Assembly: GCF_021390515.1 (NCBI RefSeq)
Contig: NZ_JAJUXI010000008.1
Coordinates: forward strand, 248,001 to 312,000
DNA: 64,000 nt
Direction of reading: 5' to 3'
Source: Dyadobacter sp. CY326
Lineage (GTDB): Bacteria; Bacteroidota; Bacteroidia; Cytophagales; Spirosomataceae
Position numbers and translations under genes: made by a program. Of this stretch, positions 53,070-61,174 are shown in pieces. The notes under the pieces are model-generated. The model was not told the origin of the DNA. It searched no databases and saw only the letters and a program-made list of their open reading frames with translations. Numbering within the stretch: the stretch's first letter is position 1; the number at the start of each line of letters is the position of its first letter.

Positions 53070-53344
53070 ATACTGAATCGGTTTAAATTATCATTTAGTC
53101 ACTCTGAGTTCTTTAAAGGTTGCTCGAACGCTTCGGTTGCCACCCCAAAGGCATCAATTACCTGCATGCCTGTCTAAGCAATGGCAATTGCGAGCACTTT
53201 ACATTTGCTCACAGTAAATGTATTCTGGCAGTCCCTAGGTAAGCGAACGATCATCTATAAACGTCAATCCATTTACATCATTGACGAAATTCCAATTCTT
53301 CTTACTGCTCGATGAGAATGGGACCATGCATACATTGCCGGCCA

Positions 53345-53557
53345 CTACTGCGCATTAGCCAATTTTACTTTAATCTCCCGGGCCTTACATTCGATTTTAA
53401 CAAGATAGCGCGCAGAGACTGCTTCCGATTTAAGCGTTAACTCAACGAGCTCTGAAACATGCAGTATTTTGCCGTAATATAATGCAGCTGTATTGTCGCG
53501 GTGCAATGAATGTCCGGCCTTATCATGAAAGCTGACGTTGATAAGTAATGTTAGTTT
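53345..53557 (-). pseudogene. Decayed gene fragment in the 53070-53607 gap
   Basis: A 70-codon open stretch without an ATG ends at TAG 53347-53345. It has a protein-like composition, with LLINVSFHDKAGHSLHRDNT, LYYGKILHVSELVELTLKSE and VSARYLVKIECKAREIKVKL in sequence. The upstream boundary is a stop, so a gene start is missing. No family is recognised. The rest of the 538-bp gap (53070-53344 and 53558-53607) shows nothing I can name. Confidence 0.35.
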
Positions 53558-53607
53558 CTACCAAAAATGTCAGGGCTTGACACATGCCACGAATTGTAGG
53601 GCCAGGT

Positions 53608-54894
53608 TCAGCTGTTGGCGCGAGCTTGCTTTTTCAATTGACCGTTGATCTTATCCGTTATAAAAAGTGCGTCGTCTTTCAGTCCAAACAAGATATCCGA
53701 CTTGCGGGAGCGTTGCCAATGTAAACCCAGGAAATAGACCCCTTCAACTGCGGAAACGCCGTCCTGGTGAATGGGAACACCGTTGATGTCTAATACGGGT
53801 ATTTTAAGATAACTAAAATCAGACGTAAAGCCGGTTGCCCAAATGATGCTGGAAATCTGATTAGCCTTCAAATCGACCCAAGTTTCATGCTTCGAGATAC
53901 CCTCCGATTTAACTGGCTCATCATCCACATCAGGGGCCGCATCAGGTGCGTGGATATCATTATCTTGGATGAATGCGTCGATCATTCCTTTCACCCTTTC
54001 GGAAAATTCGTCTCCAAATATGAGGTTGGTTTGCACATCGTCAGAGAATGTGACGGCGTTTTCTGAAACGTTGTGCATTCGTCCAAACAATTGAACGCCC
54101 TTCCTGGCCAGGGCTTGCAGGCTCAGCGACGCCCGCCCACCGTCGGTGCCTTTTAATAAAGGTGTTCTCAGGTTTCGCATAGCGTGGTCGGGCAATTCAT
54201 CCGCACGAGTCTCAAAAAAGCCAGATAATATCAGCCAGTCCATGATATCCCTGCCCCGATAATGCCTTGGACAACGTGGGACCTTACTTGTTGAAAGATA
54301 TACTTTTCTTCCGGCGCTTATCAAGTCTTCACAAATCTGACAACCCGATTGACCGCTGCCAACCACCAGCACCCCACCCTCAGGCAGCGCAGCAGCACTA
54401 CGGTACTCGCTGCTATGCAGTTGTCTAATGCCCGTTTCAATTCCCGCGGCCAGAGATGGGACTTTCTTTTGGCTTTGTGAGCCGGAAGCGATGATTACCT
54501 GTTTGCAATGGAATGTACAGATAGTTCCATTTTCCAGTGCTGTGACTACAAAGCTGTTATTTTGAGGATCTTTCTCTACCCGTGTGACCATTACATTTTG
54601 CCGGATAGGCAATTCGTGCATCTTTACAAAGTCCTGCATCGAGCTTACCAGTGACTGGGCGGAGCAAAATGCGTTTTTTTCGTTTTCACCACAATCAAAC
54701 CCAGGCAATGTATTGAGCTTGCTAGCCGTATTCAGCCGGAAGCTGTCCCATCTTTGCGATACCCACGATTGTCCAACCTGCCCGCGTTCCAGAATAGTGT
54801 GACTGATCCCATTCTGCCTTAGATAATAGCTGGCACTCAGCCCAGCGTAACCTCCGCCTATGATGATGACTTCCACCGTGTTTGACTCTTTCAT
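53608..54894 (-). CDS. Flavin-containing monooxygenase-like FAD/NAD(P)-binding protein
   Basis: A 428-residue protein starting MKESNTVEVIIIGGGYAGLS, the FAD-binding dinucleotide motif; an ATG eight codons earlier abuts the upstream stop and is also possible. A second nucleotide-binding motif is GVLVVGSGQSGCQICEDLIS (about 177-196), and the signature SSIIWATGFTSDFSYL (about 357-372) marks the YUCCA/FMO-type family. Members use NADPH and oxygen to hydroxylate or oxygenate a small molecule. It is the last gene of a sigma factor, NmrA-like and FMO operon. The substrate is unknown. Confidence 0.92.
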   Translation of the reverse strand: MKESNTVEVIIIGGGYAGLSASYYLRQNGISHTILERGQVGQSWVSQRWDSFRLNTASKLNTLPGFDCGENEKNAFCSAQSLVSSMQDFVKMHELPIRQNVMVTRVEKDPQNNSFVVTALENGTICTFHCKQVIIASGSQSQKKVPSLAAGIETGIRQLHSSEYRSAAALPEGGVLVVGSGQSGCQICEDLISAGRKVYLSTSKVPRCPRHYRGRDIMDWLILSGFFETRADELPDHAMRNLRTPLLKGTDGGRASLSLQALARKGVQLFGRMHNVSENAVTFSDDVQTNLIFGDEFSERVKGMIDAFIQDNDIHAPDAAPDVDDEPVKSEGISKHETWVDLKANQISSIIWATGFTSDFSYLKIPVLDINGVPIHQDGVSAVEGVYFLGLHWQRSRKSDILFGLKDDALFITDKINGQLKKQARANS

Positions 54895-54918
54895 CTTTTG
54901 TTTCTTGTAAACTTGCAT

Positions 54919-55554
54919 TTAGTTAGAGGGCATCAGACTTATGGATTTTCTGTTAAATCGCTGATCAGTTAATTGTGACAACATCAGATCAGCAACGTCG
55001 GCCCTGGAAAGGGAAGTCATGAAGCTGTCTGATTTCAGGCTTTCACCGCACCTATACTTTCCAGTGAACGGCCCATTGGTTAGGATTGGCGCCCGCACAA
55101 TCGTCCACAAGGACTCCGATTTCCGGATCATATTTTCCCGCAACTCATGTCCTTTAATTTCGTTGCGAAGCATTGTGGGGGCCAGATTACGGATCATAAA
55201 CCCTGCACTTGCCCGTGATTCTTCGACGCCCAACGTCGACAGATAGATCAGTCGCCTGACGACACAGGATTCCATCGCATTGAGTATATTGGCCATTCCT
55301 TCAATGACGAGTTGATCCAGTTTGAAAATACTGCTTGCACCCAAGGCAGACAGCACCGCATCTTGCCCTGTGATTGCGTTGTGCACAATGTGCTGGTCCT
55401 TCACATTTCCCTTGATAATCGTTAAGCGAGGGCGCTCTACTGCCAGCTTGCCACGGTTTCTAACAAAGGCTGTTACTTCATGTTGCTGATCGAGCGCCTT
55501 TTGAACAAGATATTGACCGGTTGCACCGGAGGCTCCGAAAATTACTACTTTCAT
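54919..55554 (-). CDS. NmrA/SDR-a-type NAD(P)-binding protein
   Basis: A 211-residue protein starting MKVVIFGASGATGQYLVQKAL, the atypical-SDR cofactor motif GASGATG; the frame begins six codons upstream without a family reason. It resembles flavin-reductase-like or epimerase-type NAD(P)-binding proteins (SSIFKLDQLVIEGMANILNA, RRLIYLSTLGV). It lacks a clear Y-x-x-x-K set, which is common in this branch. It lies between the sigma factor and the monooxygenase in one operon, with TAA followed directly by the next possible ATG. Confidence 0.9.
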   Translation of the reverse strand: MKVVIFGASGATGQYLVQKALDQQHEVTAFVRNRGKLAVERPRLTIIKGNVKDQHIVHNAITGQDAVLSALGASSIFKLDQLVIEGMANILNAMESCVVRRLIYLSTLGVEESRASAGFMIRNLAPTMLRNEIKGHELRENMIRKSESLWTIVRAPILTNGPFTGKYRCGESLKSDSFMTSLSRADVADLMLSQLTDQRFNRKSISLMPSN

Positions 55555-55598
55555 CGATTGTCTTTTTCTCAAAGAGTCCGCCAGGGGGCAAAGTTCGA

Positions 55599-56534
55599 TT
55601 AGATTGATTTTTTTTCTGAGGCTGTGTGCAGAAGTATCTTTGAGGCCTTATCTTTTTCTCTATATAACACTGTCACCGAAGAAGCAGGGCAATGGTCAGG
55701 ATGGTCATCAGAATTGAAATGGATTGATTCAATGATGGAAATTGCACCGCTGCTAAAAACATTGACAGGTTCAAGCCAGCTTCCTACTTCCCGATCATTG
55801 GCGACCATATTCTCCATCAAAACAGCCCCCGCAAAACTTTTCCCGTTGGCTAATGTGAGCTGACCCTGGTGGATATGTTTCAAAAATTGGTTCATATGTC
55901 CATCGTCCGTATGCATCCCTTCAAAAAGCGCATAATAGAACTCATTCCATTGCTCACTTTCTCGAAGGTAAATATCGGTCACATCTTGCTGGCTGCGCCA
56001 ATATTCGCCCAGTTTGAGCTTGGCCTGATTAAGCCGGCTACGAACAGTGCCAATTGGCACATTCAGAATAACCGAAATCTGTTCATATGAATGAAAATTG
56101 GAAAAGTAGCGGAGAATTACCGTGCTATGCAACACCTCGGGAAGCTGCCACAACACGCCGTACAACTTGCTTTGCGTAGACAGCTGGTCCATTTTTCGAC
56201 TGATCTCATCCTCCCAAAAATGCTCACTTTCCTGGGGCAAATCATCAATTTGAATAACCTTGCGCTGCCTGGACAATGCACGGTAGCACGTGTTGGTAAC
56301 AATCTGTTTGAGCCAGCCGCCGAAGTTTGCGGGGTCATTTAGTTGAGAAAGTTTGAGATAGGCAGTCACGAATGCATCCTGCACCGCATCAGCAGCGACA
56401 TTACGGTCATTGCAGATACGCAGGGCCACAGTATACATTCCGGGATAATACTTTTTGTATAGTACATTCCAGCCCGCCGCCTCGCCTGCAATTGCCGCCT
56501 TGACCCATCCAACATTAAAGACAGTTTCAGACAT
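55599..56534 (-). CDS. ECF RNA polymerase sigma factor with a long C-terminal extension
   Basis: A 311-residue protein with ATG 56534 (MSETVFNVGWVKAAIAGEAA). Region 2 is at about 10-80 (LYKKYYPGMYTVALRICNDR, DAVQDAFVTAYLKL) and region 4 at about 120-175 (SYEQISVILNVPIGTVRSRLNQAKLKLGEYW). After about residue 180 an extension of about 130 residues follows that ordinary ECF factors lack; its pattern (FAGAVLMENMV, AISIIESIHF, SVTVLYREKDKASKILLH) resembles an NTF2/SnoaL-like domain, without certainty. Downstream genes encode an NmrA-like protein and a monooxygenase, as ECF41-type factors often sit with oxidoreductase or epimerase genes. It is probably a regulator without an anti-sigma gene. Confidence 0.9.
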   Translation of the reverse strand: MSETVFNVGWVKAAIAGEAAGWNVLYKKYYPGMYTVALRICNDRNVAADAVQDAFVTAYLKLSQLNDPANFGGWLKQIVTNTCYRALSRQRKVIQIDDLPQESEHFWEDEISRKMDQLSTQSKLYGVLWQLPEVLHSTVILRYFSNFHSYEQISVILNVPIGTVRSRLNQAKLKLGEYWRSQQDVTDIYLRESEQWNEFYYALFEGMHTDDGHMNQFLKHIHQGQLTLANGKSFAGAVLMENMVANDREVGSWLEPVNVFSSGAISIIESIHFNSDDHPDHCPASSVTVLYREKDKASKILLHTASEKKSI

Positions 56535-56579
56535 TTTCGTCCCAGTAAAAATCCGCAATCACTTGATGCTTAGTTAATC

Positions 56580-56587
56580 CAAAAATA
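56580..56587 (-). promoter_or_regulatory. Candidate -7 box for the sigma factor operon; rest of the 393-bp gap
   Basis: TATTTTTG on the minus strand matches TAnnTTTG and lies 46 bp upstream of the sigma factor ATG; no TTTG is found at 19-21 bp. The gap 56535-56927 otherwise holds a palindrome TACATTGATGTA (56783-56794) and a 9-bp inverted repeat CAGCACCAA/TTGGTGCTG (56795-56803 and 56847-56855), with no gene. Confidence 0.4.
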
Positions 56588-56927
56588 GTTACCTCACACC
56601 TAAATAACTAACAATCAATAGCTAGCGTAAGCCGGTTAATTACTGTAAGGATACAATAGATAAGCAAAAGTTCGAAAATTGAAGTTTTTTGTTACGACAG
56701 CATCTGGTAAAAGAACTAAAAGCTACTTTCTCGTCAGCAGCAGCGGAAACCACTAATGTAAAATTGAGCAGACAAACACATCTACATTGATGTACAGCAC
56801 CAAAACACCTGCTCTCTTTTACCCTATCTTGTGGAGAATGACTTTGTTGGTGCTGATATGTACGAAAATATTTGCAAGTATCAAGTGGTTATCTACTCAG
56901 TCTCACACGGACCCAGAATGAAAGTCG

Positions 56928-57317
56928 TTAGTTGTTACCTGAGCGAATATTTTCTATTAATCTTCTGGCAATGACGGTGTCATAGATAATTTTCAGCTTT
57001 TCAATTTTGTTTTCATCGTTGAAATCAAGAATATCAACAACATCAAACACAACAATTTCCTCGGTTTTCACGGTCCATTCATACTCAAAATATAGTGCAA
57101 GCGAGTCAGAACCTGCATTCTCAAAAATTCCTTTCAATGTCAATCTTGAATTGGTTGTATCATCGGTCAATTCCTTGAAGAAGTCTCTGGCCGATTTATC
57201 TCCATAAATTGGTGAACTAACCTTCCCATCTTTGCTAAACAAGCTAACTATTTGTTCAACAGCTCCGTTTGAGAGGAATTCGATATATTTTTTTGCAACT
57301 TCATTTTTTCTCATCAT
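56928..57317 (-). CDS. SnoaL-like/NTF2-family protein
   Basis: A 129-residue protein with the cone-shaped NTF2-like layout: a helix VAKKYIEFLSNGAVEQIVSLFS, then DGKVSSPIYGDKSARDFFKE and later strands with DVVDILDFNDENKIEKLKI. Such proteins are small isomerases, hydrolases or binding domains of uncertain role. A small gap of 101 bp separates it from the GyrI-like gene upstream, with the same strand, so co-transcription is possible. Confidence 0.85.
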   Translation of the reverse strand: MMRKNEVAKKYIEFLSNGAVEQIVSLFSKDGKVSSPIYGDKSARDFFKELTDDTTNSRLTLKGIFENAGSDSLALYFEYEWTVKTEEIVVFDVVDILDFNDENKIEKLKIIYDTVIARRLIENIRSGNN

Positions 57318-57418
57318 TGACTATACCATTGCTATTTATAAAAGTTCTGATTAAATTAACTTTTGCTGAAAATCGGCATTGTCCCATAGCCGGAAGCATA
57401 AACCGGATTGATTGTTAA

Positions 57419-57916
57419 TCAATCTTCAAGCAAAAATGCAATTTCTGTCTGCCACTTGGTCGGGTCTGGCTCATTATCAGGGTCGACCAGATAAAATTCT
57501 GTGCGGCCGCCCCATTGCGTCAGGCCATTTTCACTATGCGCCTTTTCTGTAAGTCCTTGGTCCCGGATCCAATTTTCCAAAGCAATATGGGCTTGCATCA
57601 GATCTTTAAAATCACCGGTGTAAACAATGCTGGCGTAAATGCCTGCCGGGAAACTCCCCGCAATCACCCGGTTATCGCCTTCAACTGATTGACTGACGGT
57701 AAAACCTGCCTGGCAATCCAGCTCACCGCTTTCATTCATTGATTTATACAAAAAGAAATCCGGCCCCGAGATTTCAACATTGCGTTTCTGTATCCATTCT
57801 TTAACCTCCGGTATCAGCGGGGGCAGGATTTGGGGAATGTCAGACATTTGAACGGTTTTTTGAATCGCCAGGTAGGGCCGATCGTCTCGGCGTTCGGTTT
57901 TTGGTTCTGATAGCAT
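57419..57916 (-). CDS. GyrI-like small-molecule-binding domain protein
   Basis: A 165-residue protein of the GyrI-like (SOUL/effector-binding) fold: MLSEPKTERRDDRPYLAIQK, then ILPPLIPEVKEWIQKRNVEIS, then ASIVYTGDFKDLMQAHIALENWI and the terminal DPTKWQTEIAFLLED. Stand-alone members bind or hydrolyse small cyclopropanoid or drug-like compounds; some are the ligand-binding half of AraC or MerR regulators. This one has no DNA-binding domain. A TAGCTTTG box (57949 to 57942, minus) lies 26 bp before the ATG. Confidence 0.9.
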   Translation of the reverse strand: MLSEPKTERRDDRPYLAIQKTVQMSDIPQILPPLIPEVKEWIQKRNVEISGPDFFLYKSMNESGELDCQAGFTVSQSVEGDNRVIAGSFPAGIYASIVYTGDFKDLMQAHIALENWIRDQGLTEKAHSENGLTQWGGRTEFYLVDPDNEPDPTKWQTEIAFLLED

Positions 57917-58075
57917 TGCAGTGTTTCGGCTGGTTGAGAAGCAAAGCTAGCAATTCAGAACGTGCTCATTGCGGGGGATTTGCGACAGTTACAGTGGCCG
58001 GTTGCGACAACAATGATCCGTAACGCAATGTTGCTAATGATATTTCAATCTGCGCCAGCAACCAGGGTCATTCAA

Positions 58076-59392
58076 TTATAGCTTGATAAATTCAACCCGG
58101 CGATTATTGGCTTTGCCCACGACCGTCTCATTCGAATCAATAGGCTGTGTCTGGCCTTTTCCATCCGTTTCCAGTCGCGAAGCGTCAATGCTAAAATTGG
58201 CGATGAGCGCTTCTTTAACAGCTTCTGCGCGATGTTTAGAAAGTGTTTCATTGTCCGTTTCACTGCCATCCGAATCGGTGTGCCCGATAATCCGGACCCG
58301 GAGTGAAGCATTCTCCTGTAAAACCTGCGCAATTTCTTTCAAGCTGCCATAAGAAGGCGGAGGGACCTTATCGCTATTGACCCCAAAGTTTATGCCGTGC
58401 GTAGTGAACTTGCCTTCACTCAGCAGTTTGTTGCGCGTATCGGCAGCACCCACGGCCAACTGAATATTTCCAATGAAAAACGCGCCGCCTTTTTGATCGA
58501 AATCCGGATTATCAGCTGCAAAAACCAATGAATTTAATGGCTCTGCTGCATTCAATGCGCGTGGCAGGTCTAACACTTTTGTACTGTCCAGGTAAACGCG
58601 AACACGTTGCTTTTGTCTCCAAATAGAGATTTTCACCTGATTTTTATTTGAATTAAACTCAGGCACCCCATACTTATGCTGACTCCCGATCAAATTTGAC
58701 GAGTAGTTTAAGCTGCCTTTGTCAGAAGATGTCGGTTGAAATGTGATCTTGAAACTTGGTGCTGAAACTTGGTTTGCCTCGCCTAAGGCAAACTTTTGGT
58801 CCGTATCGCTGGCCTGCATTAAGCTAATCATGAATTCCCCGATATTGGCAAGTTGCTTGTTTCCAATCAGATCCATTTGAAGCGTGAAGTTATCCGGCAA
58901 TGCGCTGTTGAGATATTCAGGGTAGAAAACGCCATCCTGGTTTAGCCGCAACCATTTCCCGGCGGTGCCTGCAATGTTCACGATATCTGCACCCGAACGC
59001 GTATTCCAGTTTGCAGGAAAGTCCCCTATCGCATCTTGTGAAAAGTCCTCATGAATAATGATCTTTTCCCCCGGCACAAAATCGAAGCGCGAATAAGCTG
59101 TTATATCTGCCGGCGTTTGTTTAGCAGCATTAACCGGCTGATCTGTATGCGCTGTCGTAGCCGCCGCAGGCACGTCCGCTTCCTGATTGGCTGGCTTTCC
59201 CTCATCTGTCTCGGTCTTAGCCGACACACCTGTACTATCCTTGTTTTTCTTTTTTTGCATGGCCTTGTCGATAGAATGATCGACTTGGTCTACAACCTTT
59301 TGTTCCACCCTGTTTTTGATCCGGTCTAAAAGTTGTGCGGGGCAAGTCAGGCAGGAAAAGCACAACGAGGCAATAAGCAGTATTCGTTTCAT
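58076..59392 (-). CDS. OmpA-family outer-membrane/periplasmic protein
   Basis: A 438-residue protein with signal peptide MKRILLIASLCFSCLTCPAQ. A low-complexity and charged region follows (about 21-100), then a beta-rich domain of unknown type (about 105-315, with HEDFSQDAIGDFPANWNTRS), then an OmpA C-terminal domain (about 318-438). The last has GVNSDKVPPPSYGSLKEIAQ, IIGHTDSDGSETDNETLSKHRAEAVKEAL and DGKGQTQPIDSNE, a peptidoglycan-binding fold. It probably anchors the outer membrane to the wall. A 432-bp gap upstream holds a possible small gene. Confidence 0.93.
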   Translation of the reverse strand: MKRILLIASLCFSCLTCPAQLLDRIKNRVEQKVVDQVDHSIDKAMQKKKNKDSTGVSAKTETDEGKPANQEADVPAAATTAHTDQPVNAAKQTPADITAYSRFDFVPGEKIIIHEDFSQDAIGDFPANWNTRSGADIVNIAGTAGKWLRLNQDGVFYPEYLNSALPDNFTLQMDLIGNKQLANIGEFMISLMQASDTDQKFALGEANQVSAPSFKITFQPTSSDKGSLNYSSNLIGSQHKYGVPEFNSNKNQVKISIWRQKQRVRVYLDSTKVLDLPRALNAAEPLNSLVFAADNPDFDQKGGAFFIGNIQLAVGAADTRNKLLSEGKFTTHGINFGVNSDKVPPPSYGSLKEIAQVLQENASLRVRIIGHTDSDGSETDNETLSKHRAEAVKEALIANFSIDASRLETDGKGQTQPIDSNETVVGKANNRRVEFIKL

Positions 59393-59459
59393 TTAAAAAC
59401 CATGAAGTGTAAGCAAAGCAAAAGTATGCTTAAAGTTACATAAAGTCCACAGCAAGCGC

Positions 59460-59612
59460 TTACGAAAGCCGCGCAGAATAGATAGGCTTCTGTATCCTAG
59501 GACGCTTTCCTCCTTTTTTTGTGTCCAAACTGCTCTTGCCATCCTCATTTGAGCTAAATGGATTTGTGGAAATATATACTTGATCTGAAATAGAATCTGA
59601 ATTGGTAGTCAT
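59460..59612 (-). CDS. Possible 50-residue peptide gene
   Basis: A frame from ATG 59612 reads MTTNSDSISDQVYISTNPFS, SNEDGKSSLDTKKGGKRPRI and QKPIYSARLS. It has no hydrophobic segment, and the ATG follows an A-rich leader (AATTAAAATA). It is within the 432-bp gap (59393-59824) between the OmpA-like gene and the beta-barrel gene. No function is known; a peptide product or a chance frame are both possible. The rest of the gap shows no other feature. Confidence 0.35.
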   Translation of the reverse strand: MTTNSDSISDQVYISTNPFSSNEDGKSSLDTKKGGKRPRIQKPIYSARLS

Positions 59613-59824
59613 TATTTTAATTGGTTGATGAAGTGATTTTATTAACAATTTCTATCTAAACAGATAAAATCGTGCCTGGCAGGCGGGAGAAAATTCATTT
59701 TATGCATATCTTGTATTAGTAACTGCTGGTCATTAATCCTCCACACCTAGATATATTAAATCGGTCGAAAGATTAAGTTAGCGCTTGATATCCGCAATCA
59801 ACAATCCTCAGAAACTGATCCGTA

Positions 59825-60463
59825 ATGAAATCGATATTTTACAATTTCTTAACATTGCTTGGTTTCCTGGTGTACGGTCCGGATGCATTTAGCCAAAGTA
59901 AGTTTGCAGTGTCGGCAACGGCAACCCCATATTACGGGCATTCCAAATCCACGGTGGAAGCAATGTTGCCCGATCCGGATGGCAGCGGGGCAATCACATC
60001 ACAAGTATTGCGATCGGAAGTATCATTAAAAGGATGTTCGGCCGGTTTGAACGGTAGATATTCATTTTCAAAAAGATGGTCAGCATCCACAGGGTTATGG
60101 TTTAACTACTTCAGCATTAATAAGTCTGGCACAAAAAGCCGGTCCCATAACTTTTCAATTCCGATCATTGCGAATTTGCAAACATCCGAAAGGAAGTTAT
60201 CGCCGTATTTTTCAGCAGGAGCATTATGGAATTTTGTTACAACGAGCCGGCTGACAATCCCTGATTTCGGTACAGTTACCTTGAAGTCCGGTCGCAATAC
60301 TTCAAGGATATCACTTTTAATAGGAGCAGGCGGAATTTACCATTTCGGTGATCGATTGTTACTGATCGCGCAGCCAACATTTACTTATGCCATCCCGCCC
60401 TCCAATGTGAACACGCACACTTATCAGCTAGGACTGAATGCGCAACTAATGCTCAAATTGTAA
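59825..60463 (+). CDS. Outer-membrane beta-barrel protein
   Basis: A 212-residue protein with a signal peptide (MKSIFYNFLTLLGFLVYGPDAFSQ) and alternating hydrophobic strands typical of a small outer-membrane barrel: KWSASTGLWFNYFSI-like strands, NFSIPIIANLQTS, LSPYFSAGALWNFV and RISLLIGAGGIYHF, ending YQLGLNAQLMLKL. This pattern fits the PorT/OmpW-like opacity group. Function unknown; structural or adhesion-related roles are usual. It is a single gene, convergent with the VOC gene. Confidence 0.85.
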   Translation: MKSIFYNFLTLLGFLVYGPDAFSQSKFAVSATATPYYGHSKSTVEAMLPDPDGSGAITSQVLRSEVSLKGCSAGLNGRYSFSKRWSASTGLWFNYFSINKSGTKSRSHNFSIPIIANLQTSERKLSPYFSAGALWNFVTTSRLTIPDFGTVTLKSGRNTSRISLLIGAGGIYHFGDRLLLIAQPTFTYAIPPSNVNTHTYQLGLNAQLMLKL

Positions 60464-60528
60464 CTTTGGCTGATAGACCTGCATGAATTTGGAACAGCCG
60501 GGGCCGTTTAGGCTGCCGGCTATTGCCT

Positions 60529-60882
60529 TTAACGGCTCCAAACTGAAAGCTCGTTTTGATCGGGATCAAGAAAATGAAAGCGCCGTCCGCCGGGAAATTC
60601 AAAGATATCTTTAACAATGACGCCACCGGCAGCCAGGACTTTTGCCTTAGTTGCATTGATATCTTCTGAGTAAATGATGACGAGTATACTTCCTTTGGCT
60701 GGTGTCCCGGTAGTAAAACCGCCGTCTACATAATCGCCCTCAAAGGCGCAGTAGTCGGGACCGTAATCTGTGAGGATCCACCCAAAACTTTCGGTATAAA
60801 ACTGTTTTATGCGTGGAATATCCAGGGTGAGAAACTCAATGTATTGAATTTGCTCGTGTTTCTCTCGGTGACTGTTTTCCAT
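60529..60882 (-). CDS. VOC-family (glyoxalase-like) protein
   Basis: A 117-residue protein with the paired beta-alpha-beta-beta-beta modules of the vicinal oxygen chelate superfamily: IQYIEFLTLDIPRIKQFYTE, then FGWILTDYGPDYCAFEGDYV and, in the second module, DINATKAKVLAAGGVIVKDIF and GGRRFHFLDPDQNELSVWSR, with the typical DPxxNEL ending. Members act as glyoxalases, dioxygenases or resistance proteins, using a metal. The substrate is not known. It is convergent with the barrel gene. Confidence 0.92.
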   Translation of the reverse strand: MENSHREKHEQIQYIEFLTLDIPRIKQFYTESFGWILTDYGPDYCAFEGDYVDGGFTTGTPAKGSILVIIYSEDINATKAKVLAAGGVIVKDIFEFPGGRRFHFLDPDQNELSVWSR

Positions 60883-61013
60883 TCGTTAAGGCTTTTGCGT
60901 ACTCGTCAAAGATAACGAGAAACTGTGATGTGAATCAAGGGCGTCGGTCAAGGTCATCCGTGTTAAGCAAATGCGCTCCTGGTGGCCTAACACAGGTATT
61001 TCTGCCCATGTTC

Positions 61014-61060
61014 ACCTTTTGTATACCCCCATTTGAAGGTCGTTGACCTTTTGTGTACCC
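61014..61060 (+). repeat. 15-bp direct repeat with 32-bp period upstream of the propeller gene
   Basis: ACCTTTTGTATACCC (61014-61028) and ACCTTTTGTGTACCC (61046-61060) differ by one base and repeat every 32 bp, three helical turns. A hairpin AAGGTC-GTT-GACCTT lies at 61036-61050. They are 115-160 bp before the start of the T9SS propeller gene. Confidence 0.65.
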
Positions 61061-61174
61061 TGTAAAATTGCGGCCGCTCTTCATGTCCACTACGTTTGCA
61101 TTGCCTTACCGAACAGCAAATTAGTTTGTTTTCGGGGCGAGCAATTCAGCCATCATTTCAAATTACGATCAGTT

